A stretch of 64,000 nt of DNA from Umbelopsis ramanniana AG (Eukaryota > Mucoromycota > Umbelopsidomycetes > Umbelopsidales > Umbelopsidaceae), in assembly GCF_025399195.1 (NCBI RefSeq), contig NW_026252098.1:248001-312000 (forward strand). Direction: 5' to 3'. Below the pieces are notes generated by a model. It was not told the origin of the DNA. It made no database searches and worked only from the letters and a program-made list of their open reading frames with translations. The translations under genes were made by a program, and so were the position numbers. Shown here one piece after another: positions 1 through 12,639 of this stretch (positions within the stretch are counted from its first letter, which is position 1; the number at the start of each line of letters is the position of its first letter).

Positions 1-28
1 AACATAGCATGTTATTGAGTAAACTTAC

Positions 29-934
29 CCATATCCGTTGTTGAAAGTTGCTTATATGACGGCTTGTCATCGTCTACAAACATCATTAGGAATTGTAACG
101 TACGACTCAAGAGCACAAAATAGCAATTATTGGTTTACCGGCATCACGATGGTCTTGTTTTTCCTCTGATGGCTTTTTTTCTCCCAATCTTTGCAAGAGA
201 TCATTTATTGTTTCTCGCATGGATAACAAGTCTCTTTCTAGGTTACCGAGAGTGGCTTGTGAGACAGACTGTGATTTTTCATCCCATGAATCGCGAGGTA
301 ACGGATGCCTCTCCTAAATTGGTACTAAATGAGATGTTGACGGCTTATTACTGATTTCCTCAAAACATCAAGCATACCTTATCAAAAACTGTAACTTTCA
401 ACACATTTCGCTGAGAAATGGCGTGGACAATGTCCATATCATCTATCATGCCAGGAAATAGAGGTCAGTAATAAATAAATAGCGAGTAGAGCCATACGAA
501 ATCCGCGCTCACCAGAAAGAACAATGAGATCACCGTCTGCATAAACATCAATTAGCAAAATACAACTTGACAATGGAATAAGCAATTTAAATATAACATG
601 CCTTCATCGGTGTATCGCAATATGATGTTTTCGATGTTTGAAATTTTATGTGCAAAGAGCCTGTACATCATGATACACAGTTCGTCGTAAGTAGGCGTTT
701 GGTTGATGGGAATTCGCCTTATTTCATCGCCACATTTGCCTATAAGCCATATGGTTCAGTACGACGTCTTATTGTAAGTTGCCCAGCACGCACGCCAAGT
801 ATACGCGCCAAGCTGAAACCCAGCAGGCTCGAGCCGACAGCTGCATGAAGAGCGTGGCGGAGTACATGTTACTTACACTTTACAATGATTTCCCCTGTCA
901 TTACTTTGCGAAGGTCAGCGTAATTTGTCGTCAT
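29..934 (-). CDS. TFG-like PB1-domain protein, 5' part (runs off the left edge)
   Basis: This gene is split into short exons: 934-877, 739-602, 536-513, 442-378, 313-139 and 73-29, continuing beyond the window. The joined reading frame (about 168 residues) begins MTTNYADLRKV and contains a PB1 domain at about residues 13-95. Visible hallmarks are the basic cluster DEIRRIPI, TYDELCIMM, the acidic OPCA-type stretch YTDEDGDLIVL and DDMDIVHAI. These match the N-terminus of animal TFG closely. A short helical stretch rich in Leu, Arg and Glu follows, as in TFG. Family knowledge: TFG oligomerises through PB1 and organises COPII carriers at ER exit sites. Intron 2 (601-537) has a GC donor, and all other introns are GT-AG. 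The start is the first ATG giving TFG-like sequence. The rest of the protein is outside the window. Confidence 0.85.
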
Positions 935-1031
935 GGTTGGTGCAAGTCAGTAACCAGGATTTGGTAACAGGCAGGAGAAGTAAAATAGCTGAGCAGTTGG
1001 TGAGGGTGAGTGGCGATGTGACTGTGATGAT

Positions 1032-4000
1032 TTACCCCCACTTGTTTCCCATTTTTTCCCTTGTATTTATTTTAGGAAATTGAAAATGCGGGTTGGATTT
1101 CAACAGGATCAAGCTGCGAGCGACCTTGCTCTGGAAGCACAGGTAAGATTTTTTATTTGAAATTATCTAATGTACACTGCGACGCCCTTTTGGATCAGCA
1201 TCGTATGTTTCATGCCCTTTTTTTCGCTTAACATACAGAATGCCTCTATGAATGATGTTGTTGGCGGACCTAACATCTTCTTGCATATTGATGACCAGTG
1301 GCCAATAACGGGGGCTATCGACTTTGATGCTTTTTATAAGACCAAAATCTGGAACGACCAAAGGTGCCACAACGTTGATGTCCCGATGTTTTCGTGCTGA
1401 CAGCGCTATTGAAGGATCATCATCAAATACAGTGACAGTAAGTGGTAGACGACAAGGCTGATCATTTTCAATATCGCGTGGAATTAGCCAGCGGCACTCG
1501 AGAGCCAGCGCCCAAAGATGCCTGAAGGCTTGTAAGTGATACATATTATCGTCCGCCACAGTGGGGAAGAAAGGATAGAAGGAACACAATAGCGTTGCAA
1601 TTGCTAGGTTCGATGTGCCTAGGGTATATTTTCCTCCTCCCGTGAATAGCAAACCAGCCGCCATGTGGGTTGCCATATGACTGCCGTAGTTTACATCGGG
1701 TCCAATACGGTCATGTAAAGAAGAGAGCCTCTCCCAGAGTTCTTGATTTCCGGTTCCTGCCATAACAATGGAAGCTGCTGTTGCCACAATATCTCTACAT
1801 GCCTTCATCAAACTTCGTGTAATTTTTTGTTGAAAATTAGATGCTATTACATATTATGAAGGCAGAATCGATTAGTTCAGATGATCACTTTTAAACTAGA
1901 TCAGCAAGCGAATCTTACCAGTCGATTGGCTTCGCTTAGCAAAGAAGTCAAACTGTTTTAAAAGACATCGGAATGCTTCTTCGTTACGAGATCCAGCGTA
2001 TCGAAGGCCGATACTCAAACAACAACCAGCAATGATATTGGATGCAGCTTGCTGTAAAATTTCCATATCACAGTAGGATGCACCGTGTTCTTGAGGATAT
2101 ATGGTATTATCATTCAGCGCATTTTCAATGAAATCAGGTAATTGTTCTTGTATCCACGCTTCAGTTGGCTTGATATGGCTCCACATGATCAAATTTCTGC
2201 TGAGTACTCTGAGGAGCAGGAAATCTGGTCGAATGTAGTCTAGCATCGGTAGTGTGTCCGGTAAGGCAATTTTCTCAGCTATTCGTACATCTTCTGTCTT
2301 GAGATACATGAGACCAATAGCAATCATTGCTCCTGGTGCAGTGACATCGAGGTTGATGCGCCGGTTACTTCGGCTACTCGTCTTGGAAGAATTATATCCA
2401 GGCACATTAGGCAAAGCCAGCTTTTCATCCATGAATCCAAAGAGTCTCTCCTTTATCCCCAGATCCGCCAATCCTATTGTGTTATCTCCTTGCCCTAATG
2501 TAATAAATCCGAGAGCAAACCCTGCGGTAAGAGCTCGACTTTCGGGGTGACATTTGGCTGCATCTTCTGGTAAGATGTCGTTGCTTCGACTTATTTCATC
2601 AACCATAACCGAGGCCATTCTACGATCGCACGATCCCATATAAACAAGACCGATACCGAGTATACAAGTAGTTTGCGTCAAGTGTGAATGGCCGAGATCA
2701 GTTGAATCCAATGGAAGGAGAGATGGAAGGTGCATAGACAGAAGCTTAGTGACTTTTCCATCTCGACTACCACAATAGGCCGCAGCGACACCAAGGATGA
2801 AACCAGCAGATGCCAAGTCACAGTTCTCCGTCAAGTACCTATACCAGTCCACAATAGGCAGTCGTCGCAGATGCCCTGTTAAGCCTAGAGCGAGGAGAAA
2901 TCCACCATGTGAAGGATTCAGTTCCTCTGGCTTATTGTAAAGAATCCATGATCCATTTACTGGTACATCTGGAGATATGCGCATTCCGGCAGCTACACCA
3001 TTGTGAAACGCTGGCCAATCCAGATAATCCTTTGGAAGAGTGCTGATATCAAATTGGACCACCGTCCTCATGGGCAACACCTTCGCCGAAAGTACTAGCT
3101 CGGCAATTGGAAAAGCCTTGGTAGGATCCGGCTGACATGTACCAAACGACAATATGCCTCGGCCAATTCCGAGTGCAAGGGTTCGATGCGATAAATTGGT
3201 TAGGTGGGTTTGATGCTCAACTGAGAGATCCTCATCACTATATCCATAAATCACTGTTAGTCCACGGCCAAGTATACCACTTGATATAATGGTAGGACAC
3301 TGACCTCATATCTAGATGTTCAGGCACAGTTATCTCAGAAACAACAGAAGAGTCTAGGATTGCTCTTGCCGTATCGATGACACCGACATGTCCGAATCGC
3401 ATTTTTTGAATACTTCTAGTAGGGATTTCTTCGTATTCAGAATTTTTACTTTCGCTTTCGAATGCTAGCGCCTCTTCTACAAGCATATGGGTCTTCCTTC
3501 GGTCATTCACCTTGAAATCCTGTGTCAGTCTCTCATTCTCTGACTATTCGCGTCAAGTATTTCAGTCTTACATGTGTCACATCGATGTCCAGATCATTCG
3601 TTGAGTTCTGAGACTCCCCTTTAATTTGCTCGGCTATGTCTTCTCGGCCTACGAAAGCATACCTTTAGAAGGACAAATTTATATATGAATAGATGTATAT
3701 AGCACTCACCTATCATATTATACGCCTCCACTGGCCAATCTGCGGGAGGGTTGCTCTTGTAGGACTCTAGCATGTCGTATATTGGCTTAGATACATTATT
3801 TGGCAACTTGGCTAAATCTCCTTGGTTGAAGCCTACTGAAATGAGTAGAAGTACTACTGAGGAAGCGTCCCTTAGCGGATCCGAGTACACAACAAATATA
3901 GATGATAACCGCTGGAGTAAAAGGCACAGTGTCCTCTTTCGCAGTATAGGATTGGCCATCATTCCAGGATATGGAAATAAGTCTTGAGGCAGGGGAAATG

Positions 4001-6947
4001 GTGGTAAAGGTCCTCGACTAGGATCTACTCCTTGTGTATGATCTTGTACCCAAGCTCCAAAGTCCGGAGGGAACTGGCTCAATATATGATTCTGAACATC
4101 TATAGAATTAATTTGGAAAGCTGCTCACCCATCACTATGCATTAGCAAGTTACATAGCTAGTAAAGATGTCTGATAGGATCTGCTAATAGCTTACCAGGA
4201 TGATCATAACTGATGTCTGGAATACTGGAGTCTATATAGTATATTTTCCATTCGTCCCATTGCAAAATAGTCGCCAACTGAATTAACAGTAAGCCCATAT
4301 TCATAGTATCCTGCTTCCGATATTTGTCCAGACGTAAGTCCTCCCAAATAAGATGCAAACCCAATACCACGGAAGTGATGTTAGAAATCAGTGATTCCTC
4401 TGGTTTCCGCTTTTCGTAGGACTCTAGAGACTTATAAATCCATTTCTTTATCATTGAATATTGAGCCTGGGATGTCTCATTGTCGCTTTGGTGACCTATG
4501 ATCCCTTGAATATCATCTCCTAACTTCAGCCCAGATATCAGATTTGAGTACGCTGGCTGATCTAGAAAATCAGTAGAAACAGACACGTTGTCATTCTCCA
4601 AGGAAGCTAAAAGTTCTTCACGCTCCATCTCATCACCATGTAAGAAACAGAGTATGGCAGAAGCGAAATGATCCCATTCATCAGCGAGGGAATCGGCGGC
4701 TTCTGACTTCCACTCTTCAGAGTACTGATGGTACATGAAACGTTGTCGAATGCTTTGAAATACGTTGATGGGGACGGCAAAGCTTAATGCCATCAAACAA
4801 TCTTGAACAAGACTGGATTTTGGCGTGAAATCTACTGTGATGCGATAAGTTCGAGAGTTGGACATAGTAATATTGACTTTGTTATGTGTTGGATCCTTGA
4901 GCTCCGTCACCGACAATGTCTCTTCCGACATAGAAAGTTGTCTGACTAGTGTTCGTAACTCCTTTCTTTTCGTGTTGTCAGGTGGTGAATTAAGTCCTGC
5001 GTCTAGTTCATGTATATTATTCGGTAACGAAATATCAACAAGGGCAGTGCCAGAACCGATCCACAGTTTCACTTTTCCATTCTGTATGAGCAATATATCG
5101 TAATAATTATGTCGTGTAGCTCGGATGGACTGTGCTGCTGATGCTTTGAATTCGAATGCTTTGACACCACGACCTCTACGAACATTAACTAATGCTGTCA
5201 CATTGATGCCAATTAGAGTATTGCTGTGGTTGTCGTGTATACAAACGAGTTCTGAGCCATCCAAGTCATGAGCCATAAAAACCTCTGTCGACTTATCAGT
5301 AGTTCGACCTGAAGAGGATCTAGGATAACACTGTTCGTCAGAGGGTCGTCGACCATAGTAAAGCATGCTTAAATGAGCCTAAACCACATACCTTGTTGTT
5401 CGCTTTTCGGACCACAATAGTTCGATGTATGCACCTGAATGATTACGGCGCTCAAAAGAAGAATCTGCGTACTCAGACGTGTGTAAGAAATCCGTTTCGG
5501 AACTAAGATCATCATGGTATTGAACAAAGGAGTCCTTTCTGGTCAGTGGAGGGGGGGTTGTAGGTTTTGGTGGTGTAGAGGTGATTGCAACGCTACTGGT
5601 TTGTCGAATGTTCCTCTTACCGGTCTGTTTGACCGGCGTTGTTGTAGGTGAGTGGTAAGCTTCATTTGCTGCTCTTATTAATTCTTCTTTTCTCGCCAAC
5701 GTTGATGACTCTTTTTCGGTGGAGGATGTTGAGTTATCGTATACATGGGAGGCGTAGCGCCAAATGTAATGGCTCATCTCTTTCTTGTGATAAGTCACCA
5801 GCAAGCGCGACTCGTCGCTTCTACTATCACAAGTTGTAACAAATTTAAGTTCATGATTATCGTCAGTCAGCGGCAAAATCGGTTCTGTGAGTCGCAGCTC
5901 CTTTTTTGCCATATCGTAAGAAATAGTGTCAGTCACCGAAAGCACCGTTGGCTCTTCCCTGGGATGAATAATAACTAATAATGGGGCATTAGCAGCAACA
6001 CCTTTCCCCGTTGGCTTCGTATCTTTATGTTCAAATCGTGCTCCTTGACCATTCGAGTTTAGTTCTTGGTAACCTTGACGTCTTTCAAGTATGACACCAA
6101 CATCCATAGCACGCCCAGTGTGGACTGGAAATGGTAAATGAACTGAAAATGTGTGTCCACTGATAAAGTGTATTTTGGCGATGTCTTTGAGAACAATACA
6201 TATCGCTTTCTGCAGCTTTTTTTCATCGCAAGTCTTGGTAAGGGCTAAAAATGGAGGAGAGAGATCGCTCTTTGTCTTTTTCGTTGAATATGACAATGAA
6301 TATGGTTGCTCTCCATGACGCGATCCGTTGTCCATATGTGAACTAATGTCAAAGCCTTGATTCGTATACCTTCTTTTCAAAGGAGATTGGGTAGCTTCAA
6401 CATTGTCTACCACCCCTGTTGTCAATTTCCTCTGAGAGTCGACTGGCGCAGTCGCAAGTTGTGATGTTTGCCGAAATGGTAGTCCCTGGATGTTGGTTAA
6501 AGTGGGTTCAAGAAGATCCTCGTCGTATGGAAACCATCCAATAAGTGCTGTTCTTATATGTTGCTTGTCTTGGTCGAAATTAAAAGATTTAATGACTTGG
6601 TCTCCTCGACTCCAAACTAGCGTTGACCCAATGATATACAACTCTTCTTCAATATCAGCAGCTTGATTTTCAAACGTTTGATACGGCAATGATTGATAGC
6701 TCTTAGCTACTTCATCATACTTTCCGGCCACAGGTAACTTTCCACGATTCCCTGAGAAGCTGATGTGGTAGGATTGAGTTTCAGGAACTGATCGTTTCTT
6801 TCTAGGCGAATGGTCGTTACTCAGAAGAAAAGCGCTGAAGTCGACTTCCTCAAATGTTCCTACTGAATCCGCAAGGTGTGGGTTGTGTCGAATATATCGC
6901 TCCCCACGGGGTGAGAAGACTTTAATATCTTGAACCTTGAGGGCCAT
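1032..6947 (-). CDS. APC1: Anaphase-promoting complex subunit 1 (APC1)
   Basis: Largest scaffold of the APC/C ubiquitin ligase. Exons: 6947-5392, 5319-4196, 4099-3710, 3648-3572, 3519-3305, 3237-1919, 1843-1176 and probably 1130-1032, giving 1815 residues in frame (human about 1944). The N-terminus (FSPRGERYIRHNPH, later EELYIIGSTLVWSRGDQ) matches the APC1 propeller. From about residue 1080 come SDEDLSVEHQ, then the proteasome/cyclosome repeats: GIGLVYMGSCDRRMASVM, AAGFALGFITLGQGD, APGAMIAIGLMYLKTED, IIAGCCLSIGLRYAGS and AAGLLFTGGGKYTLGTSN. The C-terminal exon has VVAPLVVPDFGLIKSIKV and GILYVKRKKGHETYDADPKG, aligning with human APC1. The end is the weak point. Exon 7 either reads to a stop at 1167 or uses a GTACAT donor into the last short exon. 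The stop then lies only about 100 bp from the next start codon. Confidence 0.95.
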
Positions 6948-7200
6948 TTGACAGAAGAATCAACATGCAGGCAGATCAAATCGGCTATTAAGAGCAATGG
7001 TAACTTTGAGGGTATGGTGCTTGAATTTCCAAAAATTATGTCGCGATTGAATTTCCGAAACGCGCGGCACTCGTTACAAAGCTGAAAATTGCAAAGTTTA
7101 TGGGGAAAAATAAGTGTCTTTACTTGTACCATATGAACTATACGTGAAATACGTTGCAAACTTCTAAAGTTATGAATGTAAATTAAAAGAAAAGAAAGCG

Positions 7201-10200
7201 TTAAACTATTAAATCGTCCAAGGAAGTTGTAGTCACGTTGAAACCAATTGACTTAAAACCATCCGCAATATCACTGACTTTGCCAGGAGTGGAGACTACG
7301 ACTACGTTCGACCTGTCAGGCTCGAATAGAGCAACCAAGTACTTGTTGAGCACACGATACAAATCATCTTTCGTCGTGGCTTGTACTCGTGTCAGCAGAT
7401 CACGATTATAGGTTGCCTTGACTTGCTTCAAAATTTGATTGGTAAACGACTGGCCGGCAGCATGGCTGATAGTATCTTCCCTATTGACGATACTGAATAT
7501 GACACCACTTTTTGCTCCGTCAATGGCAGAGTCCTCAATCTCCAACTCCTTTTCCTTGAGCTGATATATAACGTTACGTGCTTGAAGGAAAGCCTTGTAG
7601 GCGTTGGGTGATCGATATATGCTGAAATACACGAGGTGTGCCTCCACATCAGCTCTCAAACTGCAGGAATAAGCTAAGCCTTGTCCTCGGATGAGTTTCC
7701 AGAAAATTCCTTCCATGGTTTCTAAGACCTCGTTCAAGACCAACAAAGGCGCAATATCTTCTGAATCAAATGATACAGGTCCAGGAGCACTATGCAAGGA
7801 GAAGGAACTCTCGATGGAAGGAAGGCTTACCACTACACCCTGCCGTCAAACTACTGTCAGCCTTCCGCAGCGAAAATGATAAGAGAGATCTTTTTAAAAT
7901 TTCAACTTACAATATCACCTGGAGCCTTACCCTTTTGGTTAAGTACCTCTCTTGCCCATGGGTAATGTTGCACTGTAGCAGGTCTGCCAACTGATCCAGA
8001 TTCTTCGAAAACCGAAAAGACCGATCTGGGATGAGGTAACTTCAGAATATTACCGATTATATGCACAGTGAAGGCAGGAGAATCGATCACTAAATGCAGT
8101 AAAGCTTGGTCAACGTAAATAAAAATCATATTTCATTAAATCATTGTACTTACACGCCTGACGGAACCGTTCACAGTCATCCAGCACACTTTGTGGATCT
8201 TTTTCCAAGCGCTGCAAAAGATCTGGAAGGTACTTTGCTTGATATAATACATTACTTGATGCATTAGTAGACTGTTCCCTTTGAAACTGCAGTTCTCTCA
8301 TAGCAGAGTTCGCCATCTGGAAAAGGTGATGTAAGATGGAAAAATCTTATTAAACGGTTGTTAGCAAATAAAAGCCTTACTCCGCGTCCGTCTCTCTTGG
8401 CTTGTGGGATGTCATTAAGGATTTTGCTTGCAGTGATCTTCAGTCTGTATTGAATATGGTTGTTGAGTCATTTACGACAAAAATTCGACCGACAAGGAAT
8501 AACCTGATGTTAACCTACCTCTCAGGAGTGAATTTTGTATTCCACAGTGCATCCTTTATCCATTGAACCGCTTTTTCATATTTTGCAGCCTACATTACAG
8601 GTTACAATGAGTTATTACTCGAATCATGAGCATCACATACCAAACCTTGATATTTCACTTACTTCGACTTTGATTCCAAGCATAGCAACTTCTCTGAAAC
8701 CAACAGATGTACCAAGCGATGCATAATAGTCGACAGTGTCTTCACTAAGTCTCTTAACCACTTCCTCATACGGAATCAGACCGTCTTTGGTTTCAATAGG
8801 CAGTGTAAATAGAGCATCTAGGAACAAGGTGGTCAAGGGCCGAAGGTGAGAAGCAACATTGGCTGTGCTTATGTAGACAGAAAGCTTGATGAAACTCGAA
8901 TTGATGTCTAAAAGGAAGGACAAAAATTAGTAACAAAGAAGATCTGAATAATGAATTTCGTGATCTTCAACCCACGGTCAAATTGAATAGCAAAAGGCAA
9001 CTTGACATCGGCATCATTGTTAACGTGATCCTGGACGTCGTTGGTGCTGCAGAACACGAAGTAGCTTTAGTTACAATGCCATCATAATCAATTGGCATAC
9101 CCGACGAAAGAACTTACAACAGCCCATCATCGGGTGTCCTTGCAGTCTGGACTTCAATGAAATCAATAGACGACACAGAAGGAATCGGAACGTCGTTGAC
9201 AACTTCAGGTGGAACAGGAACTTCATTTTCTTTCTTGCATTCTTCAAGCTTTTCTTCCAATTCAGCCAGTTTTTTATCACCAAGGCGGGTACGCTGCTGG
9301 CTGATACGCTCGGACTCCTCTTTGAGTAGTTGGTCGGCGAACTCGGCTGATGGCTTTCCCAGGAGAGCAATGTGAGGGTTCTTGACATACCATCTAAACG
9401 GAAGGTAACATTAGATTACAGGCTAAACTTGAGTGTACCGACTGGGTGGGGCTATGTAGACACTTACTTCTCGAGCAAGCGAATCCAATCTTCGTTAGTA
9501 TATTCCAATAACTGATTCAAATACTTGAGATCTTGGCAAGCAGCTTCCAGATCCGAACCATCTTCTTTTCCGTAAAGGAAATCGCCAATGCAGGTGATAG
9601 CGGCAGAGAAATGAGAGTTGGTCTCAATATTGTTCAACAACTTGAGTTTATCTCTAAGTATGACAGTCTTCATTCTGTTCATATCAATGCCTTCTTCTTC
9701 TATGACACGGTTCAAAGTCTCAAAAAACAGGGGAACAAATTCTTCCAACTCTTCTTCAGGAACATTTGCAATATTGCAGCTTAGGACGGCTCGAATCTGA
9801 TCAACAATATGGAAGTCGATGTCTTGAGGTTGTGTTAGTGACTGATGGTATAACGTTATATATAACGCTGTATGTTTGGCTTACCTGTGCATAGAGGCTC
9901 CTCAATCTCAACAAATTCCTTTTGAAGGACAGAAACGGGAGAATCTGTCAGATAAGTGTTCAGAACATCTACCGCTTTGAGTTCCAAGAATTCCTAATGT
10001 AGAATGGATGTAAAAATCGATAGGTGTTTCAAGAATAAAAAGTATCAAACTTTTAGCTTACATGACAGTCAGGACCATTCCAAGAAATCATGATTTCACC
10101 CATGGATTCATCTTCATCAGGAAAGAGAACTGTTTCCTCAACAGTTTTAGCAAGTTTGGGAACAGGTCCAGATTCAACCCATGGTCTCTTCATTGCGGGA

Positions 10201-11733
10201 GGAGTAGGCTTGCTCAAGATGTTCGCTTCAACAGGTTCTAGTACCTTCAATAACTTGGCATGGTCAACCTTGCCGGTAATAATCAGACACAAATTGTCCG
10301 GACGGTAATAAGATTTATGGTAGTCTCTAACTGAATAGAAGAAAATATGATTGGAATTGAGTATGTGAAGGCAAAACGCTACTTTTGAATTCAATAGGTC
10401 ACTTACTTTGGTCAACAGTGATATCCCTAAGTTCTTTCATCAAGCCACCAGTTTCTGAACGATAGCCACATCCCTGAGGAAACAAATGTCGCTGCATACG
10501 AAGCTGCATTCGATCTTCACTGGAGTTTTGACGTCCCTGCATCTCACTGTAAACAACCTGGTTTCATTTCGATCGAAATAAAGAGTCAAAAATGAGTACA
10601 CAACTTCTCAAGTTAATGCATATTCAATTTTTGACGTATGTACTTACACCTAATGGCGGTAATATATTGTTTCACCAAGGAAAATTTGAAGTCAGTCTTC
10701 ATTGAATAGTGTCACGGCTAAAATTAATGATATCATAAGAACAAAATGACTAACCTGCATCTTCGCCTTTTCCATTGATATGATGGACTTCGGTATAACA
10801 GCCGCTGGCAGTTAAAGTCGGATACAAAATATGGTCGATGTAAACTGGCAATAAATTCAAGAAACCTTCACTTCCGGCAGTTGTTATGGTGTAACAGGTG
10901 TGATCAACATCGGTCCAGGCGTTAGTACCTTGCGCCAAAGCCCTGTTAGCAAGAGAGTCCAGAACACCCTTGTATGGATATTTTTCACTCCCAAGGAAAA
11001 CAAGACTACATAGAAAATTAGGATTTTTTTCATAAAGTTGTCAAAGTAACAACTGTGGCTTACTGTTCGAGAGTATGGGGGCAGCCATAGTCATCCAGGG
11101 CTATGCGGAAGAAAGTCACAGTTAGATAAGGTTGGTTGTTGTGTCACACATGTGGAGGGAGTATTAAGGCATCAATGAATGCGTGTGCAGCACAGCATGC
11201 TTCCCAAGCATCTGATTTGACAATTTGGCAAAACAAAGGCAATTTTGGCACCATGTCCCTAGAAACCTACCTTCGGTAGCTAACGCAAAATAGCCGCTCA
11301 CCAACGGTGCTAAAAGTTCAAAAACTTCGGATTAATAAACGCATTCGGATTGAGAGAACGATTGGTACAGAAGTAGGATAGTAAATAGATTGATGCGAGA
11401 TCAAAACTTTGGAAGAATTATGAGGTTTAAGTAAATAAACACGAATATAAAAAAAATCTTCGAATTGTATAGAATGAAGGAGCTTGGTATAGCTTGAAGT
11501 ACGATTTCCACAAAGTAAAGGTGGAGTACTTCCTCTCAAAAGATAGAAAATGTCAAAGCTAAATGCAAAGATTTTGACAGTAACATGGGCTTACCATCAA
11601 TGTCGGCATGTACAATGGTCAAGCCGGTTTTAACGCTCTTAAACTTTGTTACTTTGATACCATATTCAGTATCAATATGACGGATTTCTTTAAAATTGGA
11701 AGTATGTCCGTTTGTAGGATTTTTGGGAGACAT
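7201..11733 (-). CDS. M16C zinc metallopeptidase (insulinase family, YOL098C/SDD3-like)
   Basis: Seventeen exons, 1024 residues: 11733-11595, 11309-11271, 11100-11064, 11005-10755, 10649-10648 (2 nt), 10557-10407, 10330-10062, 9993-9885, 9822-9468, 9393-9118, 9046-8976, 8907-8663, 8589-8519, 8444-8381, 8316-8154, 8104-7911 and 7839-7201. The inverted zinc motif HxxEH is intact as CPHTLEHLVF (His68, Glu71, His72), followed by FLGSEKYPYKG, TNAWTDVDHTCY and GKGEDAGVVYSEMQGR. Length and motifs fit the group of yeast YOL098C and worm C05D11.1 (about 1000-1040 residues), a two-half clamshell protease with poorly known substrates. A Lys/Glu-rich helical insert lies near residues 470-510. No clear targeting peptide is seen. 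The 2-nt exon is inferred because only it restores Gly156 and the frame. Confidence 0.92.
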
Positions 11734-12402
11734 AACGAAGAAGTAAAAAAGAAAGGAGGTCGATTACTGGGTGGACCGGAGGCAAACGCGTGGATCGTCC
11801 GAGAGCGAATGAAACAAGTGATCCCACTTCCTTGTCGGCCCTCTAATTTTTTAAGCCCCTGAGCCTCTCTTCGCTGATGGAGAGGACACGCATTATCTTT
11901 TCTCTAGCTATTGATGAGAATATCTTTAATTACCTGTTGGAATAGCTGTTTAGGATGGCCATTTGAGTCAGAATTAAAGGATGCAAACAATGAAATAGGT
12001 AATTCCGATGTTTACGGTTGTAGTATGAGAGAGTGAGTAAGAGAAGCTGACCTCTTCATCTTGAATGCAGAAATTTTATTAATTCGAGAATATGTTGTAT
12101 ACAGTTCTTTTTTACACCGTTGTAGTTCCATTGTCAACATTGGGCCGAACGAGTTCATCCACCACACTGGGAGCGCAGCACGGCGGAGTTTATATTTCGC
12201 ATGGCAAGGACAACATGCAGGAATTTTCTTGACTGCCACAATTGCATGGTTACTCTCTCCGAAAGAGGTGAAGTAGAAAAAACATTTGCATTGGAAACAA
12301 AAACATACACAGTATTACCTATCCAACCATTATATAGTACCAAACAGCTTCTAGTATCGAATTGATCACAATAAGCTACAAAGACAATCCCATGACAAGA
12401 GA
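11734..12402. other. Intergenic, no gene seen
   Basis: Upstream of the M16C gene. Short open frames exist on both strands, but none has family similarity or coherent splice signals. It probably holds the M16C promoter. Confidence 0.5.
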
Positions 12403-12639
12403 TTACTTTCTGTGCACATTTATGGACCTCCTATGACCAATCCTTGTTTTTTGGGCTTGGGAGTCAACCTCCATATTAAAGTAAAATAAAGAAAAAGACG
12501 AAGCAGCAAACCTGTTTTGCAGCGGAACATTTCCTCGTTGCTTATGGTAGCGATTGGCCATCGTAGTCCAAATGCCTGTGTACCACCAGCCACCAATACC
12601 GAATGCAGTGCGATACAGAATAAAGTATAATCCGATCAT
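12403..12639 (-). CDS. Possible small single-pass membrane protein, structure unresolved
   Basis: The open frame begins MIGLYFILYRTAFGIGGWWY, a hydrophobic segment, and continues TGIWTTMANRYHKQRGNV, a positively charged tail. Read straight through it gives 78 residues. A good acceptor (GCATTTTCAG) ends one base before the ATG, so an upstream coding exon may exist. A weak donor at 12511 (GTTTGC) may splice to a last exon with a Lys-rich tail. The composition (Trp/Tyr-rich membrane segment, then basic) resembles small mitochondrial or ER membrane proteins, but I do not recognise the family. Long ATG-initiated overlap on the other strand is absent. Confidence 0.35.
   Translation of the reverse strand: MIGLYFILYRTAFGIGGWWYTGIWTTMANRYHKQRGNVPLQNRFAASSFSLFYFNMEVDSQAQKTRIGHRRSINVHRK

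Noticed and set aside
648..967. Plus-strand open frames opposite the first TFG-like exons
   Set aside because: They are shadows of the spliced PB1 gene on the minus strand and show no family features.
1081..1140. Plus-strand exon with good acceptor and donor (about 1076-1141)
   Set aside because: The complementary strand gives the likely last APC1 exon and the surrounding minus-strand genes leave no room for a plus-strand gene.
5368..5391. In-frame TAG between two long APC1 open frames, suggesting a 24-nt intron, stop readthrough or a broken gene
   Set aside because: A normal 72-nt intron (5391-5320) with donor GTATGT, branch CTGAC and acceptor TTATCCTAG removes the stop and improves the match to APC1.
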